Of a DNA stretch of 64,000 bases, positions 11,876 to 23,045 are shown piece by piece; position 1 is the first letter of the stretch; the number at the start of each line of letters is the position of its first letter. The stretch covers positions 17,894,863-17,958,862 of the forward strand of contig NC_064542.1 of the NCBI RefSeq assembly GCF_023856365.1. Reading direction: 5' to 3'. The notes under the pieces were generated by a model, which saw only the letters and a list, made by a program, of their open reading frames with translations, was not told where the DNA came from and did no database searches. Source of the DNA: Brienomyrus brachyistius. Taxonomy: Eukaryota > Chordata > Actinopteri > Osteoglossiformes > Mormyridae. Made by a program: the position numbers and the translations under genes.

Positions 11876-13868
11876 TTACCTTCTGAGATGCATTGTTTGC
11901 ATGTATGCAGCAAGTATGTCCCCAAGAAGACGCTGAAGCAAGAACTAATATGTAAGTTTGGTTAACTTATTATTTCATAATAAACTGCAAAACAGCCAAC
12001 ATGTAAATCACATTTGAAAAAGTGATAGAATTTATATCTCACACAGCCACATCCAATCTCCGAAAATAGTGGATATGGCACAGATTAGTGTGTACTATTG
12101 TACCACCCTATTAATGCAGACTGTACTAATTTAAAATTACATCAGCCATGCATTTAAACAACAAGACACATGCCTAAAATAATGGTGTTACTTTAAATAG
12201 GCTAGGAATTGTGAATAACATCAGTGATGTTTCCTTATGTAAAGAAGAATGCCATATTTCATTTATTGGGAATAATATAACTGATATAAAATAACTGAAA
12301 CTGAAACATAGAACTATGTTCTGAGTGAAACGTCTGAATTAGTCTGTATGGACTTTAGATATAATGGTGAGGTAAACATCTACACTGATGCAGCTGCAGT
12401 GAGTGCTTGTTTCTCTGCTGAGAACGGGGGTGGGAGAAAAGGGAGACCTATACTCAGGCAGACTGAGACGTGCTACAGAGGAACTGTAAATGCCAGTGTC
12501 CCATTCCTACAATGCAGTGTGTAAACTGGACACAGGTACAGTGCAGCACTGCTCCTTATGAGAAGCACAGGCAGTGCACAGCATGGTTAGTGACTCTAAG
12601 CTGGTATTACAGCCTACTGTATTAATCTACTTTAGTTTGAATTCGATACTGCAAATAGCATGTAGATCGGTCCACTTCAGATCTCACAAATACAAACCAT
12701 TTCCACACAATGGACAGTCAAATCTTTTTTGGAACCATTTCTTCCTCATCAGCCATTCTACATGCTTAGTTCATCTATGCACCATATGTTGATTACCAAG
12801 TGACACAAGTACAATAGTATTAGCAGTCAAGTGGCATACAAAGTTTGTTTGTATAAACAAAAAGACAAACAAAAAGTGAGATATACAGTACAGACAGTGC
12901 TGAGATGTTATGGAGACTGAAATTACATTAAGATTGGTCTGTCTTTGTTGTAGTACTGCTACTGCCTGCAAACACGCAGGCATCTCGTGAAAAGCACATG
13001 CTGGTGTGTCCTGTTATAATAATAGTGCTATACGCTGTAGAGCACTTGCAGCTGGGTATTCATTGGAAGCTCAAGCTTAGTTGCACTTATGCCTAGTCGA
13101 CTCGCATGTTTCTAATGTGTTTTTCCCCTCACCTTTACATCACTGTGGAAAGACGCATCCGGTAAATACAAGTAAAGGTAAATATAGTGCTGTATTGCAG
13201 TTCTTGCAGTACCTCTTAAATGTGTACTATGGTAACAAAGGGTAAAATATCAACATATCGGCAATTGGTAGTCAGGGCAAAAAGCAACGTTAATTGGTAA
13301 AGTACTTGATGGGCTCATAAAATCAGCCATATTTAGGCTGACTGGCCGAGTGCCGGTCACCAAATAAAAATTTCTTAAACTTCCATGACTGCATATGCAA
13401 TGAGAGGTTATGGTTAATGTGAAAGCTATCCCAAGAACTACCAGGCTCTGCAACTAGGTAAAGTGCCGTAAAAGGGCTCTGCCTCTGACAGCTCAGCTAC
13501 CCTGCGTCAGGTTTTCCCATCGTAGGGCTGGAGTGACCACTGCTATTTCTCCGAAGCACATTTCAATTCTGATCAAATGTCACAGAGTGGATACATGAGC
13601 TCTGCTCTCAGCTCCAGCAGGCTAATCTGACATCTCATCTGCACTGACTGAGGCTAAAGAGCAGCAAAATGACCCTTTGGTATCAGTTAATGTCTGCATA
13701 TGTGTGCATTATTTTTTATGCTGTTCAGTTTTCATATTTATATTCTGCACTATGATGTAGTTTAATTCAGCAATTTTAATCGTCACCTCCACCAAACTTG
13801 CACCCACCTGGATAAAAGAGATCCATACATAAGTTGTGACCTTTTAGCGAAGTGGTGGGGGACGGGAC
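11876..13868. other. Unannotated stretch
   Basis: About 2 kb with no recognised gene or repeat. The longest open frames are about 70 codons and overlap on both strands. Confidence 0.3.
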
Positions 13869-13933
13869 GGGGGGGGGGGGGGGGGGGGGGGTGTCTATTA
13901 CTTGAATGTGCGATGTCTCTTGCCCCCCCCCCC
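13869..13933. repeat. Poly-G (23) and poly-C (11) tracts
   Basis: An uninterrupted run of 23 Gs (13869-13891) is followed 31 bp later by 11 Cs (13923-13933). The pair could fold as a G:C hairpin, and the G run could form a quadruplex. Run lengths in assemblies are unreliable. Confidence 0.85.
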
Positions 13934-15329
13934 ATCTCCACAGGAAACAACGCTGTCAGCAGCACTGAGAAGTAGGATTAGTGCCTCTCTTTCTTTCTCT
14001 TTGCGTCTGAATTAAATTTAAGTCCTGCCAGGCCTTGAATGGTTGAAAGAGATCAGCTAGGCAAGGCCATCAAATCTAGATTACGAATGCGAATCGGTGG
14101 TGGCCTTTGAAGCCACCAGCATTCTCTGAAGTGAAGTGCAGCAGTGCTGGCGCTGCCAAGTACAAACACTCAAGACAGCATAAGTGGCACCTTCAGACCT
14201 TTAAAAGCATGACATTTCTCATCAAGCATCATCCTGGGGCACAATGCCGGCAGCCTAGACACTGCCTACCAGAAATCTGCCAATATATCTGAGAATCTGT
14301 ACTGGAGAAAAGCTGCTAGTAAGGTTGGAATTTTCCTTTGGCAGGTCCAAAAATGCGATTGCAGACGGGAAGTCTACCCCCCATTTTTCTAGTTCTCCAT
14401 ATTTGCTTAGACTCTCCATTAAGTTCCCAGAATAAGGTGGCTGTTGGTTGCATAAAGCTTCATTTGTTTTGTAGCTAATGATGACTCATACCAGAGCATC
14501 CACTGTAATACGTTAGAGAGCCACAGGAGAGGCAGTAGTACAACACTGGGGTTTGAAGGTGCAGGCATAGGGCAGGGCCTGTTAAACCTGTAGGTGACAT
14601 AGGTGGCCACCTAGGGCACCAACTTCTTAGGGGGCGCTGGCCTGTTAGCCAGTTTCACTTTGCCTCGGACTGAGGGCAATGATGGTGAAGGTGATGATGC
14701 TCACCTGGAGCACCAAATCGACTAGGACTGGTACTGGCACAAGGTGACTCGGGCTGCAGGAGTCCTGCCTTCTAGTGGGAGCCTGACCAGACCCTCTGAA
14801 TGCCTAAAGTGAGTTTCTATTAGTCGACTCTTAAGCAAATGCACAAGCTTCAGAAAAACTAACAGGTGTCCAGACATGATATAGCTGGCGACCTAGAACA
14901 ATCCAACACATTGTGCCATGACTGAAATCTGCTGCTGTATCTCATATACAAGGTGAACAGTGTGGGTTGTAATGCTGAAATAATTAACTGTGCATTCATA
15001 TTAGTGCTATTAGCCAGTTGATGCCTGACCCTGAGAATGGAGATGACCAAGAGTTACACACTGACTGTGTCTGCCTGCAGGCAGGAGAGCTGAATGGCTT
15101 GTTGAAAGCAGTGATTTTCCCCAGCTTTTTTGTTAACATAGATTAGCAATTCCATACGTGAACAGCATGCCTTAAATCGTATGCTTTGTAAAATGCAGAA
15201 TTTCACTTTTCTGCAGTGTGCACTGCGGTGCTTCTCTATATCCATATCTACAGTGCTGAGATGCGTTCTACATCTTAATAGAGCTGGGTAATTATTGACT
15301 TTGAGTTGTACAGTAACAAATTCTTTCTG
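13934..15329. other. Mostly unannotated; possible dispersed repeat at 14550-14740
   Basis: The block around 14580-14640 (AGGTGGCCACCTAGGGCACC then TTAGGGGGCGCTGG) resembles a non-coding repeat I associate with fish genomes. It cannot be confirmed within this window. The remainder has no recognised feature. Confidence 0.3.
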
Positions 15330-15590
15330 GTCATTTTAGAACTTAAGAAATTTACAAACGACAGGAGACCATTCGGCCCATCAAGCTTCTTTTGGGTGAA
15401 CTCAACTAATAGCTCAGAGTTGTTAAAATGTTATCTAGCTCTGATTTAAAGGAAGCCAAGATTTTAGCTTGCACTACACTAACAGGAAGACTATTCCATA
15501 CTCTAACTATACGCTGTGTAAAGTGCTTTCTCAAATTCAGTTTAAAATGTCCTCCCACTAGAGCAATAGAAATTACCAATAGTGTATAGT
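15330..15590 (+). repeat. Dispersed vertebrate repeat (AAGAAATTTACAAACGA type)
   Basis: The segment reads AAGAAATTTACAAACGACAG, CCATTCGGCCCATCAAGC, TCTAGCTCTGATTTAAAGGA, GACTATTCCATACTCT and TAAAGTGCTTTCT. I recognise this order from a non-coding repeat common in lower-vertebrate genomes, probably a LINE 3' region or SINE body. The family name is not certain and no second copy exists here. Confidence 0.6.
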
Positions 15591-15905
15591 TTTAAAAGCG
15601 CCTCAAAAAATAGCTGAAAGACAGATGATTAAATGTTATATAGTCAGTTTATAGAGCATAAGGAGCCCCATAAACATTACCTAACTTACATCAGCAATCA
15701 ATTATTATGCTACAACAACTTAACTGCCATCTCTGCGGAGTAGCTGAAACAGAGGCAAGGCCTAATACAAAACAACACTATAAAACCAGGGGAGTGGAGA
15801 TATATTGTCCCACGAAATCACTATAACATGGAGCCACAGTTTTACAGTATAGTATGACAGGACCACGGTATGGTACAGGGGCTAGATAACCTAAACCATA
15901 TAGAA

Positions 15906-16235
15906 CAGGGGTGCCTAAACAGTTGGCCGCAATATTTCTCAATTGATTGTGAAGTGCGTTGCAAGCCTCTGAGCACTTGCACCCATTTTCCAGTGTGCAA
16001 CTAATAATGTATTGTAAACATTTAGTGGGAAAACATGAAAAAGCCAAAAGATCAAAACCGTATCATTTTCATTCAGAGTGGAAAGAGGATTCTTTTGTCG
16101 CTTTACTCAAATTCAAAATCCATATGTCTTATATGCTATGCTTATATAGGTATGGCTCCCTATTTGAACTGGTAGATCTCAGCACACTGGCCACTTGAAA
16201 AGTAGATCTTGATTAAAAAAGGTTGGGCACCCCTG
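15906..16235. mobile_element. hAT-type MITE
   Basis: The left end CAGGGGTGCCTAAAC and the complement of the right end CAGGGGTGCCCAACC are hAT (Charlie-like) terminal inverted repeats. The 8-bp flanks are ATATAGAA (15898-15905) and CTGTAGAA (16236-16243), matching at 6 of 8 and close to the hAT preference for nTnTAGAn. The 330-bp interior contains GTAGATCT motifs near both ends and no transposase. Confidence 0.87.
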
Positions 16236-16253
16236 CTGTAGAACTATGTCAAG

Positions 16254-16440
16254 CATGGTGGCTTCTGGGTGGTGCTCGAATCCCACCTCCTCTCTGCTAA
16301 CTGACATCTCTAAAACGACCTGTAGTATGTGTGTGCCCTGAGATGGAATGGTGTCCAGTCCCAGCCTTGGGTCCGGTGCTGCCTGGTAGGGGTTCTAGCC
16401 CCTAACCTCCTGCAACTGCGACCAGGAAAACTGCCAAGAA
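16254..16440 (+). mobile_element. SINE family A, internally deleted copy
   Basis: A head-like segment (GCATGGTGGC..., then GTGCTCGAATCCCACCTC, a B-box-like motif) is followed after a deletion by the tail half: GTGTGCCCTGAGATGGAATG, GTGCTGCCTGG and TAGGGGTTCTAGCC. It is diverged from the full copy at 54460-54818 and in the opposite orientation to it. Confidence 0.6.
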
Positions 16441-17484
16441 GAAGGATGCACACGAGAAACTGAATGTAGTTCAAAGAGATATTTACAAACAATGACTTCA
16501 GAACCAAGTAGCATTTTTTCTGGAAATCGCAGAAATACAGTAATCCTCAGATCAGCTCATTTAGCATTTTGAGGGTAATGGGTAATATTTAACAAGGACA
16601 ATTAAGAGGCTGATCTGCTGTTCAATTCATTTAAGAGACATTTGAAACCTGGCAAGATTTATCAGAGTCACTCCTATGAATTGTTAGGCTGAATTAGCTG
16701 TGTTAATGTCGTGTGTAATTATTAGGAAACCTGGAAACACAAAGGCAAGCCTGCTGACTGTCTCACCTGGTTAACTGGCTGTAGGGCATTATGTCCACTG
16801 GTGTCCTCAGCACAAAAATAGCCCTGATGCCAAAAGCATGTGACTCGTCATAACTGCCACCTGTCCTCCACATGCGGCTCATGGGCCAGAATCTCACGTC
16901 TGAATTTGGATTTCCTCCTTAGCTCTTCTCCTTTGGGCTTTGCTGTCTTTGCTTGTCACTTTCTCTCGCCAGCATTTCACAGTAGCTTTCATGGATGCCA
17001 CAAGACATTCATTTTACACTTAAAGCTGCAGATATTGTTTCCTTACCTTCAAAGAGCATCCAGTACACAGATACCTTTTAAAGGAAGTCTTTGGAAATGC
17101 TGCATAGGCCCATGCTGATGAATTGCACATGTAATCCATAAAGCAGAGTCTTATTATTATGGCTTTTCCTGCATAATGAGAGAGTGTTGCCTGTCTCCAT
17201 GCTGACATACTGCATAAATCAACTCTCGAAAGAGATAGTTATAAGTGTAACCTAGCAACAAGAGAACATAGGCCTCCATCACTGCAAAAAATCCTACACA
17301 TAGGCTTATATACATGACTATGACTATGGTGTAGCTTATGGGAGGGGCAGACTGTGCTATGACTTCCTAGGTAAGTGCTCAGAGATGTTGTGGACAGTTT
17401 AAGGATGGCCTTGGGACCTGTCAACCCATAAGAAGAACTCACCACTATAGTATGCTGTCCCTCCACATTGATAAATAGAGATTA
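16441..17484. other. Unannotated; possible conserved block at 16540-16740
   Basis: The segment 16540-16740 is unique, rich in homeodomain-type ATTA/TAAT cores, and lacks repeat signatures. It might be a conserved noncoding element. There is no coding evidence anywhere in the interval. Confidence 0.25.
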
Positions 17485-17682
17485 AAAAGCACCCAGAACT
17501 CTCAGCACAAAGGGTGTCCGCATTTAACCTATATGTGACATAGCAGAGGGTAGCTAATTCAGGGAGCAGTATTTGAGGGTAGTTCCTTACTCAGGGTACA
17601 TTGCTGGGTTGGGATTTGAAACAGCAAACTTTCAATTACAAGTGTACCTCCCTAACCATTAGGCCACCACTGCCCCTGGATC
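17485..17682 (-). mobile_element. tRNA-derived SINE (family D)
   Basis: On the minus strand it starts CCAGGGGCAGTGGTGGCCTA with an A-box-like TGGCCTAATGGTT, then a B-box-like GTTTCAAATCCC. A CTGAGTAAGG linker, ACTGCTCCCTGAAT body and GGTTAAATGCGGACACCC tail block follow. This matches the architecture of tRNA-headed fish SINEs. No target-site duplication was identified. Confidence 0.83.
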
Positions 17683-17699
17683 ATGGAGACGTGGTGTCC

Positions 17700-17860
17700 A
17701 ATGCTTGCCCAGCTGAGCAAGGATCTCTGTGAGTGATTTCCCCTCCTGTGGAGAAGATTGATGAGCTCGGCCAATTCTGTGAGCGATATCCACTATTGTG
17801 GAGAGGACAGGAGAGCAGGACTCTCTCTGTGAGTGATTTCTCCTTTAGTGAGATGATAGC
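17700..17860 (+). repeat. Degenerate 50-bp tandem repeat, 3 units
   Basis: CTGTGAGTGATTTCCCCTCC (17727), CTGTGAGCGATATCCACTAT (17777) and CTGTGAGTGATTTCTCCTTT (17827) are spaced exactly 50 bp apart. Each is followed by a GTGGAGA or GTGAGAT motif. The surrounding 65-codon open frame (17733-17930) has no recognised domain. Confidence 0.6.
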
Positions 17861-17922
17861 CCTTCATTCAGCAAGCAAAGCAGCTACCGAAGTACTCAAA
17901 AAACATTTACCAAAAGAACAAG

Positions 17923-18179
17923 TGTCATGAAGCGCTCGTCCGAACCTCCTGTGTGCCACGCCCCCCTCGTTAACCCCGTGTGGATTCCCCATGTTCACCA
18001 GCTGTTTCTTGTTACTGTCATTAGTTCAAAGTATTTAGTCTGTGTTAGGTATGTTTACCCAGTCCGGTCATTGAAGTATGCTTGTGTTTTGTGCTCCGTT
18101 TAACTATTAAACCCTTTTATTTACCCCTATCCTGCTCTCCTTGCCTGCTTCCCCGCTCCGTTCCGCGTCAGTCACGACA
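17923..18179 (+). mobile_element. LTR-like segment (257 bp)
   Basis: Begins TGTCATGA and ends TCACGACA, giving 7 of 8 matching inverted termini within a TG...CA frame. It is GC-rich, with an AATAAA-like ATTAAACC region and a pyrimidine-rich CCTATCCTGCTCTCC stretch common in Ty3/gypsy-type LTRs of fish. The 5-bp flanks do not match, so it is not a clean solo LTR. Sequence directly after it reads as the start of an internal region. Confidence 0.65.
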
Positions 18180-18401
18180 GAATGACCGGACTCCAAACAA
18201 AGACACCTCGGATGACAGAGGAAGAATACCTCAACATCACTGACGAGGTAATTTACTGGCTTAAGCAGCCCATAGTGCAGGAGAATCCCCTCCTGCGGGC
18301 TACAGTCAACCGGAGCAGGGACATCCTGGAAGAGATGCCCTGCCGGGAGACGCGCACATCACGGAAGAGGTGCGTGAGAACAGTGCCGGACCAACACCTC
18401 C
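18180..18401 (+). pseudogene. Start of LTR-element internal region (gag-like), truncated
   Basis: Starting two bases after the LTR end, an open frame of 75 codons begins at 18182 and reads through a charged, acidic N-terminal segment typical of gag leaders. It stops at 18409, just inside a 5S-derived segment. The rest of the element is absent. Identification rests on position and composition, not on a conserved motif. Confidence 0.45.
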
Positions 18402-18510
18402 TCCAGTAGTAACCCAGCTTTCCTAGTTGGTCTCCCATCCAAGTACTAAGCCCCAAACCTGCTTAGCTTCAGACAGATTACCTAGTTTGAACTGTAGGTG
18501 GTATGCTAAC
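18402..18510 (-). pseudogene. 5S rRNA-derived sequence (SINE3-type head or 5S pseudogene)
   Basis: The minus strand follows vertebrate 5S rRNA almost end to end: GCATACCACC near the 5' end, then GAAGCTAAGCAGG (A box/intermediate element) and AGTACTTGGATGGGAGACC (C box). The 5' half is more diverged than the 3' half. After the 5S end the minus strand continues GGAGGAGGTGTTGG, which resembles the start of the body of 5S-derived SINE3 elements. The rest of that body is missing where it meets the LTR-element sequence. Confidence 0.87.
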
Positions 18511-20394
18511 AATAGAAAAATAATAAATAAAAGTCTAATGGTTATATTGACATACACCTATTATTCTCCGTTTGTCTCCAGAATCACTTTAAGACAATAT
18601 TTGGAGATGCCTTTCTGCACCACTGTTGTACTAAGCTGGTATTTGTGTTCATGTGGTCTCCCTGTGAGCTTTCATGGGTCTGACCCTTCCCATTAACAAG
18701 GTGTTTTCTGCAACAGAACCGTCACGGAACTGGATGTTTTTGTTGGCTGCTTCTGAGACACTGGAGCTGTCAATCCCAGCACCACCAGTCACACCACATT
18801 TAATGCTAACAACAAGTAGACCAACACACTCAGGATAGGGTACAGTGGCAGCACCAGGGAGGAACTTGGGGGCGCTGTGGCCCCTCCTACATTGATCATA
18901 CAATCACCCCCACTGCAAGACTCTTCACTACAGTTCAATTTTCATTGAAAAAGTGAAGCTAACATTTGATACCTTAATATCATCAGCATTATTTATTTAT
19001 TATTATCAGAAATTCTGTCTTACAATAAGTTTTATTTTTAAATTTGACATAGACCTGTCATATAATAATGGTAATAATGCTGATTCAACTGGCTTGTTGT
19101 GATAAAAAAAAAAGATGTATTGGGCTTTAGCTAGAAGTAAGAAACCATTCCGAATTTTATAATTCTGCGTAGCTTATCTTGGCTTGTGTTTCTATACATC
19201 TTGCAGTTAGGCACGTAACCACACAGTTAAATCAACATCCAGAAATTTGTTTGCTACCTATCAGACACTCCCAGCGACTCATGAAAGGGAAAAGTTAAAG
19301 CACTCGTTCTAAATAACCCAGGTCCCCGTAGCAACATAAAATCAGGTAGGATAAAACACTGTTATTATCGAGGAATAAATGTATCTTTTATTCATATATG
19401 CTGTGAATTTTGGAAGGTTAACGTAAATTGCCCATCATTATGTGTGTACTTAAAATCGATCTTTTCACACATATTCCTTGTTATGGAGAGGCTACATTTA
19501 ATTTTATTTTCAACAATATTTCCAAGGAAAAATATACTCAGAAACACAGTCCAGTTTTTTCCCCGTTGAAAGACACATTTGACATGCAGAGACACACACA
19601 AGGACATGGAATTCAAAAGCCAATCATTATGGAGATGATGCAGGCCTACTTAAAGCAAAACTACAAACGTTCTGAAAATGCAGGAGAGACAATGGTAAGG
19701 GGCAAGATGTTATAATACCTGGGGTGGCTAAGGGTGTGTAGCACCCCCTAGTTAATAATATGTCCCCTCAAGAGGAAGTCAATCAGCTGATGACGGCTAC
19801 ATGTGCGCAGGGACTGTGTCAGTTTCAGATGCATTCTGGACCCAGTACTGTATAAAACACATGTGCTATACATCAGGGTATATTTATAGCAAGCTGCAGT
19901 AAGAGGAGGCACACACAAACAGCATTCCTGATTCATGTCCCCCAGTCAAAGGGAAACTATATGAATGCCAAGCTGCTCATGCCTGAGGTGTCACTGCATT
20001 TGCTCTTCGTCTAGCAGTGAGGAACATGAGCAATGTGCTCTAATAACAATAATGCCACACTCAGTTATTTCACAAGTAATCACAAGTGTGTGTTAATTTG
20101 ATGTCTGAATTATAAATATCCATACAGTCATTCATATTGTCCCTCGCCTTTCTGAGTAATCAGCTGTTATCCGCGCTGCTAAATGGCACCCATGCTGTGA
20201 CACAAGCATCACTGCGCCCAGCGTTTGTTCACCATTCAGACTGGGATGGTTCGCTCAGCGATTATCTTTGCAGATCTGAACGACGGCTCTACAACCAAGG
20301 TCCTCCTCCTGTCTTTAAGAAAGAAAGATGTTCACATTCATTAGCAGAATCTTTTCTCCAAAGCACCCCACAAATGAGGATCTGAGAGCAGGGT
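18511..20394. other. Unannotated stretch
   Basis: Short open frames on both strands (95 codons at most, 19428-19715) have no recognisable domain. Fragments near 18835-18890 and 19720-19750 have a GGGGGCGCTG-type texture of old repeats. Nothing firm. Confidence 0.3.
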
Positions 20395-20535
20395 CAGCCA
20401 CTGGAGCTGAGGGGTTTGCCCAGGAGCCCAAAGGTGTATGACTGCACTGCTAGTCAAGACCTAGAAACCACGACTAATTGAATATGGCCAAGGTTCTCTG
20501 TTCCACTGAGCTACGCACCACCTCCATATGCACAA
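20395..20535 (-). mobile_element. tRNA-derived SINE fragment (family F)
   Basis: On the minus strand the head reads GTGCGTAGCTCAGTGGAACA, an excellent tRNA-type A box, followed 40 bp later by a degenerate B box in GTGGTTTCTAGGTCTTG. Next come AGCAGTGCAGTCATACACC and a CTGGGCAAACCCCTCAGCTCC linker typical of fish SINEs. A 27-bp part (20441-20467) is repeated in inverse orientation at 21505-21531. Confidence 0.72.
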
Positions 20536-21504
20536 GCCGCAGTAGGTGCTCAAGATGTCGTGGTACAGCAACCTTCTGCGAGGAGAGAGTTTCAGCCTTA
20601 CATTTTTAACCCAAGTGATAACATCAACCACTCAGTTTCTGGAACTATGATGAGATTTGTGATTGCAGTTAGTTCTACTAGAATATTGTGTACATGTATG
20701 ACATAGACGTATCCTGTAAATGTCTCAAAATATTGTTTAGTCTTATATCCATAATGAATCATGCTGTAGGAAACTATTTTTAAAAAACAAATATGATTTA
20801 GGAAAAAGAAGGATAAAAGAAGCATCTGTGTAAGTATGAGACAGTACACAACGATATACGCTCAGTACTAATGGTTTAGTGGTGAGTTCCAGACTGACCT
20901 ACTTTGGTTTAGCTTTGGAAATGAGAGCAGCCCTGTGACGCTGCTTCTGAACACCAATAGTATGCAGAGCTTCGTCACACATGCTGCCCCCGATTTCACG
21001 AGCTTCACGCCCAGCCAGCATACGCGGCTAGCAGCGGCAGTAAGAGCCGCGCCACGGGACAGTGACAAAAGCTGAGATGGGGAGATCAGCTAAAATCTGT
21101 GTGGCCTTTCAGCAGAGGCTAAGGCGGAGAAGAGAGTCCTGTTGAATTCCAATGAGCACGCAGAATATCTCTCTCAAACGGCAGCTGAAACCAAAAGGCC
21201 AAACATCGATCCTGCTGTCATTTATAGTGTTCTGCAGGAGTCTTAGTCAGTCAAGGGAAATGTTTAAAACTGTTTATTTAAGAAGACATCTGCTGATTTG
21301 TGCATATGGAACAAGAAGTGTATCTCATTGTGAACTGTAATTTAAGACACTAACCATGGCTGCTGGTGATGCTGTACATGCCTCTATTCTGTAACATTGT
21401 GGGAGCAGACTTCAATCTGCCACGTTACCCAAGCCGGCATAGAGAACTTATTCATTGAAGGACTTTGGCTTTGACCTAGACCCCAGTTTACACCTTGTGC
21501 TGTT
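20536..21504. other. Unannotated stretch
   Basis: A GC-richer block at about 20930-21070 has several CpGs and no repeat signature. Remaining sequence is featureless. A 62-codon plus-strand frame at 21152-21340 has no known motif. Confidence 0.3.
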
Positions 21505-21531
21505 TTTCTAGGTCTTGACTAGCAGTGCAGT
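21505..21531 (+). repeat. 27-bp inverse copy of SINE family F segment
   Basis: Identical over 27 bp to the complement of 20441-20467. The surrounding tRNA-like head is not present, so this is a fragment of the same SINE family. Confidence 0.8.
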
Positions 21532-21558
21532 TTTCTATAATGTTAGCATTCCCTTTGA

Positions 21559-21775
21559 GGGGGGGGGGGGCAGCCAGTTGACCCCCAAAGGTTTTTTGTT
21601 GGTTCCTCTACTCCATTGTCTTTCTGTCTTCTCTTTTCTTTCCCTCTTTTTTTATTATTCTGTATGAATGATGTACGTGTAGTAATGTGCTACAACACGC
21701 TCGTGTAAAGTGCCTTGAGGGTGTCTCGGTTGTGAGAGGCGCTATATAAAATTCATTGAATTTCATTGTAAACAT
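21559..21775 (+). mobile_element. LINE 3' end
   Basis: After a 12-G tract, a pyrimidine-rich stretch leads to TGTAAAGTGCCTTGAGGG and GGCGCTATATAAAATTCATT. This is the characteristic 3' end of a group of fish non-LTR elements whose tails are short ATTGAA/ATTCATTGAA repeats. No ORF part remains. Confidence 0.78.
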
Positions 21776-22861
21776 CATCTTTTATGCAGCCACATTTGTG
21801 ACATAAATGTCCAGGGAATAAATGAAAACCTCTTAACTGGTTCATTGCCTGGTTTTTCATTCCAGACTCATTTCAGGTCTCTGCCAACAGGCTCTGCTGT
21901 TATGACCTCTTAACAGCAGGCCTCAGTTTCGCATCTGATGTGCCCTTCACAGTCATTATGCGGTACAGCTTTAGCAGAACATCAGATGTAGAAGGTACAT
22001 GGGCTGTACCTGCTCCCAAGGCAGTGTGGTGGCACTGGAGAGTGCTCTTCCGCCTATCTGCATTGTTCTCCACAGAGAGAGGTATGTACTTGTGTCTAAC
22101 AATTTAAATTGTTTCTGCAAGATTAAACACCTTCAACTAGCTTCCAACAGATGGCGACCTAATGTTCCATTGCCTAACATGTTAGAAAGAGAAAAAGAAA
22201 CAGGTTTCATTAGGAGTCACCCTTACTTACTGACTGCAGCAGCCTGGCTGGCTGGCAGACATGACAGTAAAGAGAGAAGTCAAAGATGTGAGGGAGACAG
22301 AGTAAGCGAACAAGATGGCGCAGGAAAAGAAGAGGAGGAGATAACATCTCATCATTGTAAGTATGATGTATTTGGCTCATGGATGATCATCCATCCAATC
22401 TTGTCACCAACTGAACGAAGTCTTGAAATCTTTGCACAGTTGAATTGAAAACATCTCATAAGGAACGTAAAGAATATTAAATGAATGGAAAAAAGGAAGG
22501 AAACAGAACAATATGACTAGGGGAAATGAGAGGGGGAGAAAGAGGAGATGGTGTTTGGCTGCATGAGGGAGAGACTCCTCGTCTGTCAGCACAACTAAAG
22601 GAATCACACGCTGGTTTTGCTTTTCTGATTCCTGCACATTTCACACAAGGATACACAGGCAGTGAAGCAGAACATGGAACAATTGGACTTTAGGAGAACT
22701 GTAAAGCCTGGCTTGGCTTCAGGCTGAACCCTGATAAGAGGAAGTATTTAATGAAATGTAGAAATCATTTAAGCTAAAATTTAGTGACACTACAACTTAA
22801 TTTGCCTTAGGCAAGAGATACTGTGCTCAATGTTATTAATTTTTTAATTAGGAGAGGCTGC
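21776..22861. other. Unannotated stretch
   Basis: The longest open frame (149 codons, 21999-22448, plus) lacks any domain I recognise. It contains a purine-rich acidic tail followed by CATTGTAAGTAT, which resembles a splice donor. I cannot support it as an exon. Purine-rich sequence continues to about 22570. Confidence 0.3.
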
Positions 22862-23045
22862 TTGTGGGTGGCATGGACGTTCACTAGGTAGTTTCCTCAC
22901 AGTACTGGGGCTTCAATTTGCAGCTCTGCCCTTTGCATGCTGGTGCGGGTTTCCGGTGTGGAGCCCAACGACATGCTGTAAATTTACCACAGCATATGAT
23001 TGTGTGTCTTTGTTCTGCAATGGACTGGCATCTTACCCAGTCATG
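22862..23045 (+). mobile_element. SINE family A, diverged head and middle
   Basis: Follows the full copy read from its tRNA head: GGGTGGCATGG, TTTCCTCACAGTACTGGGGC, TTTGCATGCTGGTGCGGGTT, TGCTGTAAATTTACC and CTGCAATGGACTGGCATC. The tail end is missing. Substitutions are numerous, so the copy is old. Confidence 0.68.

Noticed and set aside
18402..18510. Functional 5S rRNA gene
   Set aside because: The 5' half is heavily substituted, there is no T-run terminator right after the gene, and it is joined to SINE-like and LTR-element sequence.
21999..22448. 149-codon ORF with a possible splice donor near 22357 as a host exon
   Set aside because: No domain or family resemblance, no acceptor or branch-point context, and the acidic tail comes from purine-rich DNA.
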